Source: VGBO01 sp964453335 (GTDB taxonomy: Bacteria > Actinomycetota > Acidimicrobiia > Acidimicrobiales > CAIXPF01). From it: 64,000 bases of DNA. The notes beneath the pieces are model-generated. The model searched no databases and was not told the DNA's origin. It was given only the letters and a program-made list of their open reading frames with translations. Of this stretch, positions 35,118-42,918 are shown one piece after another; position 1 is the stretch's first letter, and every line of letters begins with the position of its first letter. Both the position numbers and the translations under genes were made by a program. The stretch is from assembly GCA_964453335.1 (NCBI GenBank), contig CAYVOK010000002.1, positions 62,001 to 126,000 of the forward strand, written 5' to 3'.

Positions 35118-35957
35118 ATGACCGCTCTGACCGTGCCGGCGCTCGCCCGACACAAGGTGCGCGACGGCGCAGCACCGCTCGTGATGGTGACCGCCTACGA
35201 CGCGCCCGGCGCCCGGATCGCCGATGCTGCGGGGGTCGACCTGATCCTCGTCGGCGACTCCGTCGCGATGGTCGTGCTCGGCTACGACGACCCGCTGCAG
35301 CTGCGGACCGAGGACATCGCGTACCACGTCGCAGCCGTCCGGCGTGCCGGGCCGTCGGCGCTCGTCGTCGGCGATCTGCCGTGGATGAGCTACCACGTCT
35401 CCGTCGAGGAGTCGGTGCGCAACGCGGCGCTGCTGGTGCGTGCCGGGGCGACCTGCGTGAAGCTCGAGGGCGGCCGGAAGCGGCTGCCGATGGTGCGGGC
35501 GATCCTCGACGCCGAGATCCCCGTGATGGGCCATCTCGGCCTGACCCCGCAGTCCACGAACGCGATGGGCGGGTTCCGGGTGCAGGCGAAGGACGTGGAG
35601 GCGGCCCGGACGCTCGTCGCCGACGCGGTCGCCCTCACCGAGGCGGGCTGCTGCGCGATCGTGCTCGAGGGGATCCCGGACGTGGTCGCCGAGCGGGTCA
35701 CTGCAGAGATCGACGTGCCGACGATCGGGATCGGCGCCGGGGCCGGCTGCGACGGCCAGGTGCTCGTGTACCACGACCTCCTCGGTTTCGAGGACCGGGT
35801 GCGACCGAAGTTCGTTCGTCGCTACGCCGAGCTCGGCACCGCGGCCACCGAGGCGATCGCCCGGTACGCGGCCGAGGTGCGCAGCGGTGCCTTCCCCACC
35901 GCCGCGGAGACGTACCACGTGTCCGCCGAGGTGGCGGACCGGCTGCTCAAGGGCTGA
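35118..35957 (+). CDS. panB: 3-methyl-2-oxobutanoate hydroxymethyltransferase
   Basis: 279 residues. It makes ketopantoate from alpha-ketoisovalerate and methylene-THF. Seen are MVTAYDAPGARIADAAGVD, ILVGDSVAMVVLGYDD (Mg-binding), DLPWMSYHVSVEE, KLEGG, MGHLGLTPQS, the catalytic Glu region CAIVLEGIPD, and IGIGAGAGCDGQVLVYHDL. Last gene of the pantothenate run. Confidence 0.96.
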   Translation: MTALTVPALARHKVRDGAAPLVMVTAYDAPGARIADAAGVDLILVGDSVAMVVLGYDDPLQLRTEDIAYHVAAVRRAGPSALVVGDLPWMSYHVSVEESVRNAALLVRAGATCVKLEGGRKRLPMVRAILDAEIPVMGHLGLTPQSTNAMGGFRVQAKDVEAARTLVADAVALTEAGCCAIVLEGIPDVVAERVTAEIDVPTIGIGAGAGCDGQVLVYHDLLGFEDRVRPKFVRRYAELGTAATEAIARYAAEVRSGAFPTAAETYHVSAEVADRLLKG

Positions 35958-35982
35958 GCGCGCCGGTCGGCGGCGTCCGATC

Positions 35983-35988
35983 TATCGT
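35983..35988 (+). promoter_or_regulatory. Predicted -10 box for the phosphoribosyltransferase gene
   Basis: TATCGT lies 30 bases before the GTG at 36019. The interval contains GGAGG at 36010-36014. Confidence 0.4.
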
Positions 35989-36018
35989 TGGCGCCCGCCA
36001 CCCCCTGCTGGAGGAACC

Positions 36019-36540
36019 GTGTCCGACGCCGCCGACGACAAGTACGAGATCATGACGTGGTCCATCTACGGCGAGGCGGTCCGTTCGCTCGCGTCGCAGG
36101 TGGCCGAGTCCGGGTACCAGCCCGACGTCGTGCTCGCCATCGCCCGCGGTGGGCTGATCCCGGCGGGGAGCATCGGGTACGCACTGTCGGTGAAGAACAC
36201 GTTCGTGATGAACGTCGAGTACTACACGGGCGTCGACACCCGTCTCGAGGTCCCCGTCGTGCTGCCGCCCTACCTCGACCTCGTCGATCTCGAGGACAAG
36301 CAGTTCCTCGTGGTGGACGACGTCGCCGACACCGGCAACACGCTGCAACTCGTGCGTGACATGACGGCGGGCAAGGTCGGTGAGGTCCGGACCGCGGTGC
36401 TCTACGAGAAGCCGCACTCGGTCATCACGTGCGAGTACGTGTGGAAGCGGACCGACAAGTGGATCCTGTTCCCGTGGTCGGCCGAGGACCCGGTCGCCGC
36501 GCCGAAGGCGGGCACGACGGTCGCCCCCGAGAAGGACTGA
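36019..36540 (+). CDS. Phosphoribosyltransferase (purine/Gpt-like)
   Basis: 173 residues, type I PRTase fold. The PRPP-binding loop is LVVDDVADTGNTLQLV, and an N-terminal PPi loop is seen in LAIARGGLIPAGSIG. KPHSVITCEYVWKRTDKWI with a following FPW is typical of xanthine-guanine-type phosphoribosyltransferases of archaea and actinobacteria. Probably a purine salvage enzyme; the base is not certain. GGAGG precedes the GTG. Convergent with the AlkA-like gene, 6 bases apart. Confidence 0.83.
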   Translation: MSDAADDKYEIMTWSIYGEAVRSLASQVAESGYQPDVVLAIARGGLIPAGSIGYALSVKNTFVMNVEYYTGVDTRLEVPVVLPPYLDLVDLEDKQFLVVDDVADTGNTLQLVRDMTAGKVGEVRTAVLYEKPHSVITCEYVWKRTDKWILFPWSAEDPVAAPKAGTTVAPEKD

Positions 36541-36546
36541 CCGACC

Positions 36547-37554
36547 TCAGCGCCCGCGCCGCGGACCGGCCCCGTCGAGGGGACGGTCGCGCCACCCCCC
36601 GCCACCGGGCCCCCGGTCGCGGAACCACACCGCCCGCGGGTCGGGCCCGTCGTACCGGTCGACCGGCAGCGGTTCGAGGCGTGGACCCCGGCGCGGGGCG
36701 TGCACGCCCGACGCCGTGATCATCCGGACGACCCGGCCCCGGTGCCCGACGAACGGTTCGAGCAACTCGAGCATCCGCCGATCGTCACCGCGTTCCTCGC
36801 CTGCGAGCGCCCAGCAGACCGTGTTCGGCAGGTGGAAGTCGCCGACCTCGACCGCGTCGGGGTCACCGACGGCACCGAGGCGGACGAGGGCCGAGGTCCA
36901 CGGGCCGATGCCCGGCACAGCGTGCAGCCGTGCCTCGAGCACCGCCGGGCCGAGCGCAGCCGCCTCCTCGAGCCGGTGGGCGACCCGGGCGGCACGCCGG
37001 ATCGTGTCACCCCGTTTGCGTTCGACCCCGCAACGGTGCAGGTCGGCGACGGTCAGCTCGGCGAGCCGGCGCGCCGACGGTGCGGTGCGCAGCTCGACCG
37101 GTCCGGGGGCGACCTCGCCGAACCGGGCGGTCAACAACCGGAGCGACCGGTGGGCAAGCGTCGCCTGCACCTTCTGGCCGAGCACGGCCGCGAGCACCGA
37201 CTCGACGACCCGGTCGGTGCGACCGGTCCGTGGCACCGGCCGGCGGGCGAGCGGTGGCGGGAGGAGGTCGCGGCGCAGACCGTCCGGATCGTCCGCCGCA
37301 CCGAGGAGTCGCGGTGTCTGCTCGACGAGCCAGTCCGCACCCGGTCCGTAGGCGGCGACCTCGACACGGCAGGTGTCGGCCCGCCGCAGGTGCAAGGTGC
37401 CCACACCGGTCGGGGTGACCGTCGCCCACCAGAGCTCGCGCCCGACCCGGTCGCCGACCGCCGTGCCGTCGATCGCCCGTCGCGTCGCGCCGAGGTCCGG
37501 CGCGAAGCCGACGTCGACCACGGTGCGGCGGGTGACGGCGGTCGAGCTCTGCAC
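36547..37554 (-). CDS. AlkA-type DNA-3-methyladenine glycosylase (HhH-GPD)
   Basis: 335 residues. The helix-hairpin-helix is in LHAVPGIGPWTSALVRLG, followed by the catalytic Asp in VEVGDFHLPNTVCWAL. An upstream VLGQKVQATLAHRSLRLLTARFG is the usual HhH-GPD lead-in, and the first 100 residues form an AlkA-like N-terminal domain. It would excise alkylated bases. The last 50 residues are rich in R, G, P and D. TACGGT 7 bases before the GTG predicts a leaderless mRNA. Confidence 0.85.
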   Translation of the reverse strand: MQSSTAVTRRTVVDVGFAPDLGATRRAIDGTAVGDRVGRELWWATVTPTGVGTLHLRRADTCRVEVAAYGPGADWLVEQTPRLLGAADDPDGLRRDLLPPPLARRPVPRTGRTDRVVESVLAAVLGQKVQATLAHRSLRLLTARFGEVAPGPVELRTAPSARRLAELTVADLHRCGVERKRGDTIRRAARVAHRLEEAAALGPAVLEARLHAVPGIGPWTSALVRLGAVGDPDAVEVGDFHLPNTVCWALAGEERGDDRRMLELLEPFVGHRGRVVRMITASGVHAPRRGPRLEPLPVDRYDGPDPRAVWFRDRGPGGGGWRDRPLDGAGPRRGR

Positions 37555-37561
37555 GGAGCCG

Positions 37562-37567
37562 ACCGTA
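37562..37567 (-). promoter_or_regulatory. Predicted leaderless -10 box for the AlkA-like gene
   Basis: Minus-strand TACGGT, 7 bases before the GTG at 37554. Confidence 0.45.
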
Positions 37568-37636
37568 GCGACCGGGGGTGACAGCGGGGCGGACGCCGCG
37601 GGGCCGACGACGCGGCACGCCGACCCGCCGGGGCGT

Positions 37637-37642
37637 CAGAAT
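37637..37642 (+). promoter_or_regulatory. Predicted leaderless -10 box for the CoA transferase gene
   Basis: CAGAAT, 7 bases before the ATG at 37650. It overlaps another in-frame ATG (37641) and therefore favours the downstream start. Confidence 0.35.
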
Positions 37643-37649
37643 GGCGCCC

Positions 37650-38837
37650 ATGGGCGCACTCGACGGCATCAAGGTCCTCGACCTCACCATCATCGTGCAG
37701 GGGCCGCAGGCCGGGGTCACCCTCGCCGACCTCGGCGCGGACGTCGTCAAGATCGAACTGCCCGGGGTGGGTGACCTCGCCCGGTGGATCCCCGCAGCGC
37801 CGGGCGAACCGCGCAGCGGCTACTTCCAGCTCTGCAACCGCGGCAAGCGCGGCGTCACCCTCGACCTGCGGACCCCCGGGGGCAAGCGGGCACTCGAGGG
37901 ACTCGTGCGCGACGCGGACGTGATCCTGTCGAACTTCAAGCCCGGCACGATGGAGGCGTGGGGTCTCGGCTACGAGGACCTCGCAGCGATCAACCCGCGC
38001 ATCGTCTACGGGACGGGCAGCGCGTTCGGCCCGGTCGGACCCGACGCCGAACGCGAGGGGGCGGACCTCGCCGGCCAGGCGGTCGGCGGACTCATCTCGG
38101 CGACCGGGGTCGACGGTGGCGACCCGACGCCGGTCGCTGCGGTGATCGCCGACCACGCCGGTGCGCAGAACCTCGTGATCGGCGTGCTCACGGCCCTGTT
38201 CCACCGGGAACGGAGCGGGGTGGGCCAACGGGTGGACGTGTCGCTGTACGGCGGACAGATCTGGGCGCAGGCCTCGGAGATCACGGCATTCCTGCTGAGC
38301 GGCCGCCAGCCGGGCCGCCCGAACCTCGGTCATCCACTCATCGCGTCGATCTACCGCCTGTTCCGCACCGCCGACGGTTGGATCGCGATGGTCGGTGTGC
38401 CGACGGCGAACTGGGCGGGGTTCACCCGGGCCATCGACCGGCCCGACCTCACCGAGGATCCGCGCTACGCCAAGCTCTTCATCGATCCGGCCGACCTCGC
38501 CGAGCTGATCGTCGAGCTCGAGACGATCTTCCTGCGACGATCGTCGGCGGAATGGGCGGAGCGGTTGCGGGCCGAAGGCCAGCGCTGGGCCCCGGTACAC
38601 GACTATGCAGCTGTCGCCGCCGATCCCCAGGCGTGGGAGAACGGGTACCTGGTGCGGGCGGACCATCCCGAGTGGGGGGAGATCACCATGGTCGGCTCCC
38701 CGATCCGGTTCAGCGCCACCCCGGCGGAGCCGGGTGTCGTCGCCCCCGAACTCGGGGCGCACACCGAGGAGGTCCTCCTCGAGGCCGGGTTCGACTGGGA
38801 CGACATCGCGTCGCTGCGCGCCGACGGCGCGTTCTGA
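37650..38837 (+). CDS. Family III CoA transferase (CaiB/BaiF)
   Basis: 395 residues. These enzymes move CoA between carboxylic acids. Seen are GIKVLDLT, LADLGADVVKIE, the CNRGKRGVTLDL segment, and the catalytic Asp in EGADLAGQA, with VIADHAGAQNLVIGVLTAL later. The donor and acceptor acids are not evident. The ATG at 37650 is preferred over 37641 because of the -10 box. Single gene; downstream is the longest unannotated gap of the window. Confidence 0.9.
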   Translation: MGALDGIKVLDLTIIVQGPQAGVTLADLGADVVKIELPGVGDLARWIPAAPGEPRSGYFQLCNRGKRGVTLDLRTPGGKRALEGLVRDADVILSNFKPGTMEAWGLGYEDLAAINPRIVYGTGSAFGPVGPDAEREGADLAGQAVGGLISATGVDGGDPTPVAAVIADHAGAQNLVIGVLTALFHRERSGVGQRVDVSLYGGQIWAQASEITAFLLSGRQPGRPNLGHPLIASIYRLFRTADGWIAMVGVPTANWAGFTRAIDRPDLTEDPRYAKLFIDPADLAELIVELETIFLRRSSAEWAERLRAEGQRWAPVHDYAAVAADPQAWENGYLVRADHPEWGEITMVGSPIRFSATPAEPGVVAPELGAHTEEVLLEAGFDWDDIASLRADGAF

Positions 38838-39085
38838 GCGACCGGGTCCCCGACCGGGGGCGGTCGGTCCCGTGGGACCATCCGCTCACCCCGGTCGGGC
38901 CGGACCTGGAGCCGTCCACCGAGGTGGCGTTTTCCCGGTCGGTCGAAGGCTTCGGAGCGGGTCCGACGCCGTAGGGGCACCGTAGGCGATGCGGACGGTG
39001 CGCGCCACCGGGAACGAGCGTTTCCCGACAATTGTCATCTGCCGGAAATCGACGGATTCCCGTGGATTCCCGCCGATCGAGCACC
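38838..39085. other. 248-base convergent intergenic region with hairpins and TTCCCG repeats
   Basis: The region lies between two converging genes and has no ORF with coding character. Overlapping alternative hairpins occur at 38850-38867 (CCGACC/GGTCGG) and 38866-38879 (GGTCCC/GGGACC), possibly terminating the CoA transferase transcript. The right half is AT-richer. It has TTTCCCG or ATTCCCG near 38931, 39021, 39056 and 39066, a tandem pair GGATTCCCGT/GGATTCCCGC at 39054-39073, and the palindrome ACAATTGT at 39028-39035. Its function is unknown. Confidence 0.4.
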
Positions 39086-40162
39086 CTACGACGATGCGCC
39101 GTCACCCTCGGTGACGACGACCGCCTGCGGTTGCGAGCGGGCCACCGACGCGCTAAGCGCAGCCCCCGTTCCGGCGTCGGTGAACACGATCGTGTCGAGC
39201 TCCCCCCAGCGGTCGTCGAGGATCGCGGCGACGGGGCCTACGAGCACCGCCGCGCCGACCCGGACCGCCGCCGGCGCGATCGCTGCGCGCCGCCGATCGT
39301 CGCCGACGAGCACCAGCAGTTCGGCGTCGGGGCGGGCGGCACGCGCCCGGAGCAGCGCTGCGACGACCCGGTCGTCGCCACCGTCGTCGACCACGGCGAT
39401 CTGTGCACCCCGGCCACCGCGCAGCACACGGCGCGGCACTGTGTCGAGGAACCCGGGGTGGCGACCGGCGAACGTGGGCGCCGCCCGTGCGACGAGGGCC
39501 GCGTCACCACCGACGTGGTGCAGCACCCTGCTCGCTGCGACGACCCGCACCCCACCGTGGGCCTGCAACCGCACACCGAGGTCGGCGTCCTCGAAGTACG
39601 CCGGCCAGTAGTCGGCCCGGAACCCGCCGACCGCACGGAACGTCGACCGCCGGAGCGCCAGGCACGCCGCCGACGCGTAGTCCACGAACCGGTCGGCCGC
39701 GCCGAGGCACGGCGCGGTCCACGGTTCCCGGGCGTCGCCGTGGATGCCGCCGCCCGCCTCGAGGACCCGACCGCCGTGGTCGACGGCGATCGACGCCGCA
39801 GCACCGGCACCGGCGTCGACCGCGTCGACGAGCGGCCCGAGCCAACCCGGTTCGACCTCGACGTCGGGGTTCAGCAGGCAGATGATCGGCGCCCGGGCGG
39901 CGAGCACGCCGAGTTCGCACCCGCCGCCGAACCCGGTGTTGGTCGCCGACCGGACGAGACGCACCCATGGGCGGGCGGACGCAGCCGCCTCGCCACTGTG
40001 GTCGGGGCAGGCGTTGTCGACCAGCACGACCTCGAAGGCGGGTCGCCGGTCGGCGGCGGCGAGGGCGTCGAGCGTTGCGTCGAGGTGCCCGCCGCTGCGG
40101 TAGGCGACGATGACGACGCTGACCTCTGGCGTGGCGCCGTCGACGTCGGTCCGACCGCTCAC
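39086..40162 (-). CDS. Family 2 glycosyltransferase
   Basis: 358 residues, GT-A fold. Seen are VSVVIVAYRSGGHLDATLDAL, EVVLVDNACPD, NTGFGGGCELGVLAA, the metal-binding region CLLNPDVEVEPGWL and FRADYWPAYFEDADLGVRL (ED acid motif). It resembles rhamnosyl/GT2 enzymes of surface polysaccharide synthesis. The C-terminal 110 residues are an extra non-catalytic part. The GTG start overlaps the stop of the upstream gene (GTGA), so the two act as a pair. Confidence 0.87.
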   Translation of the reverse strand: MSGRTDVDGATPEVSVVIVAYRSGGHLDATLDALAAADRRPAFEVVLVDNACPDHSGEAAASARPWVRLVRSATNTGFGGGCELGVLAARAPIICLLNPDVEVEPGWLGPLVDAVDAGAGAAASIAVDHGGRVLEAGGGIHGDAREPWTAPCLGAADRFVDYASAACLALRRSTFRAVGGFRADYWPAYFEDADLGVRLQAHGGVRVVAASRVLHHVGGDAALVARAAPTFAGRHPGFLDTVPRRVLRGGRGAQIAVVDDGGDDRVVAALLRARAARPDAELLVLVGDDRRRAAIAPAAVRVGAAVLVGPVAAILDDRWGELDTIVFTDAGTGAALSASVARSQPQAVVVTEGDGASS

Positions 40163-41490
40163 GACGGCGACCGGCGACGGAGGGTGCCGACCGCCGACCG
40201 GACGGCGGCCGTCCACCGGAAGGTCCGACTGCCGAGCAGCGCGGCGACCTGGGCCTCGGCCTCGGTGGCCCGCCGTTCGAGCTCGGCCTGTCGTTGCCGC
40301 ATCGCGGCGGCGAGCACCCGACGTTCGTGCAGGAGACGATCCTCGGCCGCGGCGACCCGGGCACGGGCCGCAGTCAGATCGGCCTCGAGTCGTACGACGC
40401 GGTCGGCTCGGGCCTGCGGGGCCGCCTCGAGCGCCGCGCGGATCACTGCGGCGAGGTCGTCGAAGTGGGCGTCGAGGCGCTCCCGACGTGCAGCGAGCGC
40501 ACGGTCGGCGTCGGCCGACACGTCGTTGCGCACCCCGGCCTCCGGCACGCGGTAGACGTCGCAGAGGGTGCGCACCGGCGGTGCGGCCAGCACGTGGTCG
40601 GCGGCCCCGGCGATCGCGGCGACGGCGTCCTGGGCGCCGGCGACGGCGGGCACCCGCCGGACCGCCCGGTCGAGTGCCGCCTCGAGACGGTCGACGAGGA
40701 CCCGCCCAGCGGCACCGGCGTCGACGTCGACGACGACGAGCGGTCGGGACGTCGCAGCCTCTGCCTCGACGACGGCGGCCACGAGGTCGTCGACCCGCTC
40801 GACGTCAGCCACCGCCACGACCCGGTAGGCACCCTCGGGCAGCAGGTCGAGGAGCCGCAACATCGCCCGCCGGTCGGCGAGGACGTCGTCGGCGAGGAGA
40901 CGGTCGGCGAGGACGAGCGGGTCGCCGACGACGGGGACCGCCGCACCGACGCCGGCCCGACGCAGCCGTGCGGCGTCGTCGTCGGTCGCGACCCCGGCGA
41001 CGAGCAGTTCGCCGACGGCGGTGTCGAGCAGCGCGGCGAGGTCGGGGCCCGGGTCGGCGGGGACGCCGACGGCGGCCCACGCATGGGGGACCCCGGAGGC
41101 GGGCCCGAGGCCCGCGGCCAGGTACCGCCACGGTGCGACGAGGCGCACGGCGTCGTCCCGCATCCCGGCCCGCCACGTGCAGCGTGCCGGGTCGTCGTGG
41201 AGGTCGGGGCCGACGGCGACGGTCACGTCGACGAGCGCGGCGAGTCGGGCCGTCGTGGCGTCACCCCATGCACCGAGCGGTGCGCTGTCGGGGTCGGTCC
41301 GCGGGGCCGGGCTCCCGGGCGCGAGGGGGCTGAACCATCGGAGCGTCGCGGTCGGCAGGCGTCGGGCGAGTTCGGCCGCGACGACCCGGGCGGCGAGGTC
41401 GCGGGCGAGGTCGTCGGTCCCGACGACGCCGAGGAGGCCGACGACGGGACCGGACGCGGCAGAACCGGTACCGGACGGACGCATGGTCAC
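40159..41490 (-). CDS. Polysaccharide pyruvyltransferase-like protein with C-terminal coiled coil
   Basis: 443 residues. The N-terminal 320 residues loosely resemble the polysaccharide pyruvyltransferase (WcaK-like) fold: GTDDLARDLAARVVAAELAR, LPTATLRWFSPL and RRAMLRLLDLLPEGAYRVVA. No catalytic residue can be assigned. Residues about 335-425 form a charged coiled coil (ADLTAARARVAAAEDRLLHE and following), ending in basic residues. Starts at 41490 (GTG) or 41484 (ATG) both lie in the loop of a 12-bp hairpin. The gene follows tRNA-Ala by 21 bases and is coupled to the GT2 gene. Confidence 0.6.
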   Translation of the reverse strand: MTMRPSGTGSAASGPVVGLLGVVGTDDLARDLAARVVAAELARRLPTATLRWFSPLAPGSPAPRTDPDSAPLGAWGDATTARLAALVDVTVAVGPDLHDDPARCTWRAGMRDDAVRLVAPWRYLAAGLGPASGVPHAWAAVGVPADPGPDLAALLDTAVGELLVAGVATDDDAARLRRAGVGAAVPVVGDPLVLADRLLADDVLADRRAMLRLLDLLPEGAYRVVAVADVERVDDLVAAVVEAEAATSRPLVVVDVDAGAAGRVLVDRLEAALDRAVRRVPAVAGAQDAVAAIAGAADHVLAAPPVRTLCDVYRVPEAGVRNDVSADADRALAARRERLDAHFDDLAAVIRAALEAAPQARADRVVRLEADLTAARARVAAAEDRLLHERRVLAAAMRQRQAELERRATEAEAQVAALLGSRTFRWTAAVRSAVGTLRRRSPS

Positions 41491-41504
41491 CTCGGTACCG
41501 GTTC
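41462..41504 (-). promoter_or_regulatory. 12-bp hairpin enclosing the start codon of the 41490 gene
   Basis: GAACCGGTACCG at 41462-41473 and its exact complement at 41493-41504 form a 12-bp stem in the minus-strand mRNA. The 19-base loop holds both candidate start codons (GTG 41490, ATG 41484). It begins 8 bases after the tRNA-Ala CCA, so it may mark a processing or translation-control site. Confidence 0.5.
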
Positions 41505-41511
41505 CAGATCG

Positions 41512-41588
41512 TGGTGGAGGTGATGGGAATCGAACCCACGACCTCTACGTTGCGAACGTAGCGCTCTAGCCAACTGAGCTACACCCCC
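41512..41588 (-). tRNA. tRNA-Ala (anticodon CGC), CCA encoded
   Basis: Minus-strand cloverleaf: acceptor GGGGGTG pairs with CACCTCC (one G-T pair). The D arm starts TAGCTCAGTTGGCTAGAGC. The anticodon arm is CTACG TTCGCAA CGTAG with anticodon CGC reading GCG. The T arm is GTGGG TTCGATT CCCAT. Discriminator A and encoded CCA (41512-41514) follow. It appears to lead the transcript of the pyruvyltransferase-like and GT2 genes. Confidence 0.96.
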
Positions 41589-41600
41589 ACGGGCCCGCTC

Positions 41601-41606
41601 ATGCTA
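41601..41606 (-). promoter_or_regulatory. Predicted -10 box for tRNA-Ala
   Basis: Minus-strand TAGCAT, 12 bases upstream of the mature tRNA 5' end. Confidence 0.5.
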
Positions 41607-41642
41607 GCCGACCCACCCCTACCCGGGACCAAGCCGGGAGGG

Positions 41643-42188
41643 TCAGCGGCGGCCTTGCGCGGTCCGGCGGTAGTCCTCGAGCGAGGTCGGCGCACGCACC
41701 GCACCCTGGTGGGGCAGGAACGCGACCTTCATCTCACGTTCGGCGTGCACCTGGAAGAGGTACAGCATCGCTCCGACGTACCCGACGAGGAGCAGCAGGG
41801 AGAGTGCGAAGACGAACCCGAAGAAACCGACGCCGGCGATCCAGAGCAGGAGCGAGAGCGTCGCGACGCCGCCGAGCCCGGTGAGGACCTGACGACGGCG
41901 ACGGGCTGCTGCCCGCGAGCGGTTGGTGGGACGGCGCACGGCCGGTCGGCTGGCGACGGGCACGGCGCCCGGTTCGATCGCCATGGCGAACCGGGTGCGG
42001 TCCTGCAGCGGCAGGCTCCCGGCGCGTGTCGCCGTGGACCGATCCCGGTCGGCGAGCTTGCGCACGAGTGCGCCGATCGGATCACCTCCCCGTCCGGCGG
42101 AGTTCCTCTGGATGACCGGGCCCGCAAGGAGCGCGATCCACATACCGACGAGGAACACGAGGACGAGAAGCGTGCCGATGCTCACCAT
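41643..42188 (-). CDS. Hypothetical membrane protein
   Basis: 181 residues, not recognised. It has one N-terminal helix (GTLLVLVFLVGMWIALLAGP), a basic linker (RRPTNRSRAAARRRRQ) and two close helices (LTGLGGVATLSLLLWIAGVG and ALSLLLLVGYVGAMLYLF). A short tail ends TSLEDYRRTAQGRR. A GGAAGGATCC site precedes the ATG. The arginine-rich linker should face the cytoplasm. It follows moaC after 204 bases. Confidence 0.72.
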   Translation of the reverse strand: MVSIGTLLVLVFLVGMWIALLAGPVIQRNSAGRGGDPIGALVRKLADRDRSTATRAGSLPLQDRTRFAMAIEPGAVPVASRPAVRRPTNRSRAAARRRRQVLTGLGGVATLSLLLWIAGVGFFGFVFALSLLLLVGYVGAMLYLFQVHAEREMKVAFLPHQGAVRAPTSLEDYRRTAQGRR

Positions 42189-42392
42189 GGATCCTTCCCT
42201 ACCGAGACGGCGCCGGGGCTGGACGGGATCCGGTGAACCGGTTCCGTCGGGGGAGCTCCGACGCTTCGCTTGCCGTCTCGGATCGAGATCGTTCGAACTG
42301 ACCGGGACTGCGGTCCGACCCGGGGGTCGACCCGCTGCGAAGGTGGTACGAATCTACCGGCGTCGGACCGAAATCGCCAGAGATTCGACCCT
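42189..42392 (-). promoter_or_regulatory. Intergenic leader region upstream of the membrane protein gene
   Basis: 204 bases after moaC. Minus-strand TAGATT at 42351-42356 is a possible -10 box, which would leave a leader of about 155 bases. A short GACCC/GGGTC hairpin at 42387-42402 overlaps the moaC stop. No known riboswitch fold was recognised. Confidence 0.3.
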
Positions 42393-42884
42393 TCAGGGGG
42401 TCTGACCAGGGCTTTCGCGACGGTAGACACCGGACCGACCACCCGTCTTCTCCCACAGGGCGACGTCGCCGATCGTCATGTCGCGGTCTGCCGACTTGCA
42501 CATGTCGTAGATGGTCAGCGCTGCGACGGAGGCCGCTGTGAGCGCCTCCATCTCGACGCCGGTCCGGTCGACGGTGTCGACGGACGCCTCGACCTCGATG
42601 TGCCCGTCCTCGATGCGGAAGTTCACGAACACCGATCCGACGAGCAGCGGGTGGCACAGCGGGATCAGGTCCGACGTCCGCTTCGCGGCCTGGATGCCGG
42701 CGACCCGGGCGACCGCGAGCACGTCGCCCTTGGTGACCGCCCCGCGGGCGATCAGCGAGGCCGTCTCGGGCCGCATGAACACCGTCGCCCGGGCGACCGC
42801 TCGACGGTGCGTCGGTTCCTTCGGCGTCACGTCCACCATGCGGGCACGGCCGAGCGGATCGAGGTGGGTGAGGCCTTCGGGCAT
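42393..42884 (-). CDS. moaC: Cyclic pyranopterin monophosphate synthase MoaC
   Basis: 163 residues. With MoaA it makes cPMP, the first stable intermediate of molybdenum cofactor. Seen are MVDVTPKEPTHRRAVARATV, KGDVLAVARVAGIQAAKRT, LIPLCHPLLV, GVEMEALTAASVAALTIYDM and KSADRDMTIGDVAL, all family hallmarks including the catalytic Asp/Lys region. TAGACT 6 bases before the ATG predicts a leaderless mRNA. moaA lies just upstream on the same strand. Confidence 0.96.
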   Translation of the reverse strand: MPEGLTHLDPLGRARMVDVTPKEPTHRRAVARATVFMRPETASLIARGAVTKGDVLAVARVAGIQAAKRTSDLIPLCHPLLVGSVFVNFRIEDGHIEVEASVDTVDRTGVEMEALTAASVAALTIYDMCKSADRDMTIGDVALWEKTGGRSGVYRRESPGQTP

Positions 42885-42890
42885 GCGGGA

Positions 42891-42896
42891 AGTCTA
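42891..42896 (-). promoter_or_regulatory. Predicted leaderless -10 box for moaC
   Basis: Minus-strand TAGACT, 6 bases before the moaC ATG. Confidence 0.45.
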
Positions 42897-42918
42897 GGGC
42901 CGCCCCGGCCCCGCCTCC

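Noticed and set aside
42189..42392. A molybdenum-cofactor riboswitch between moaC and the membrane protein gene
   Set aside because: The region is next to moa genes, but no recognisable Moco riboswitch core was seen and it lies downstream of moaC, not upstream of a cofactor gene.
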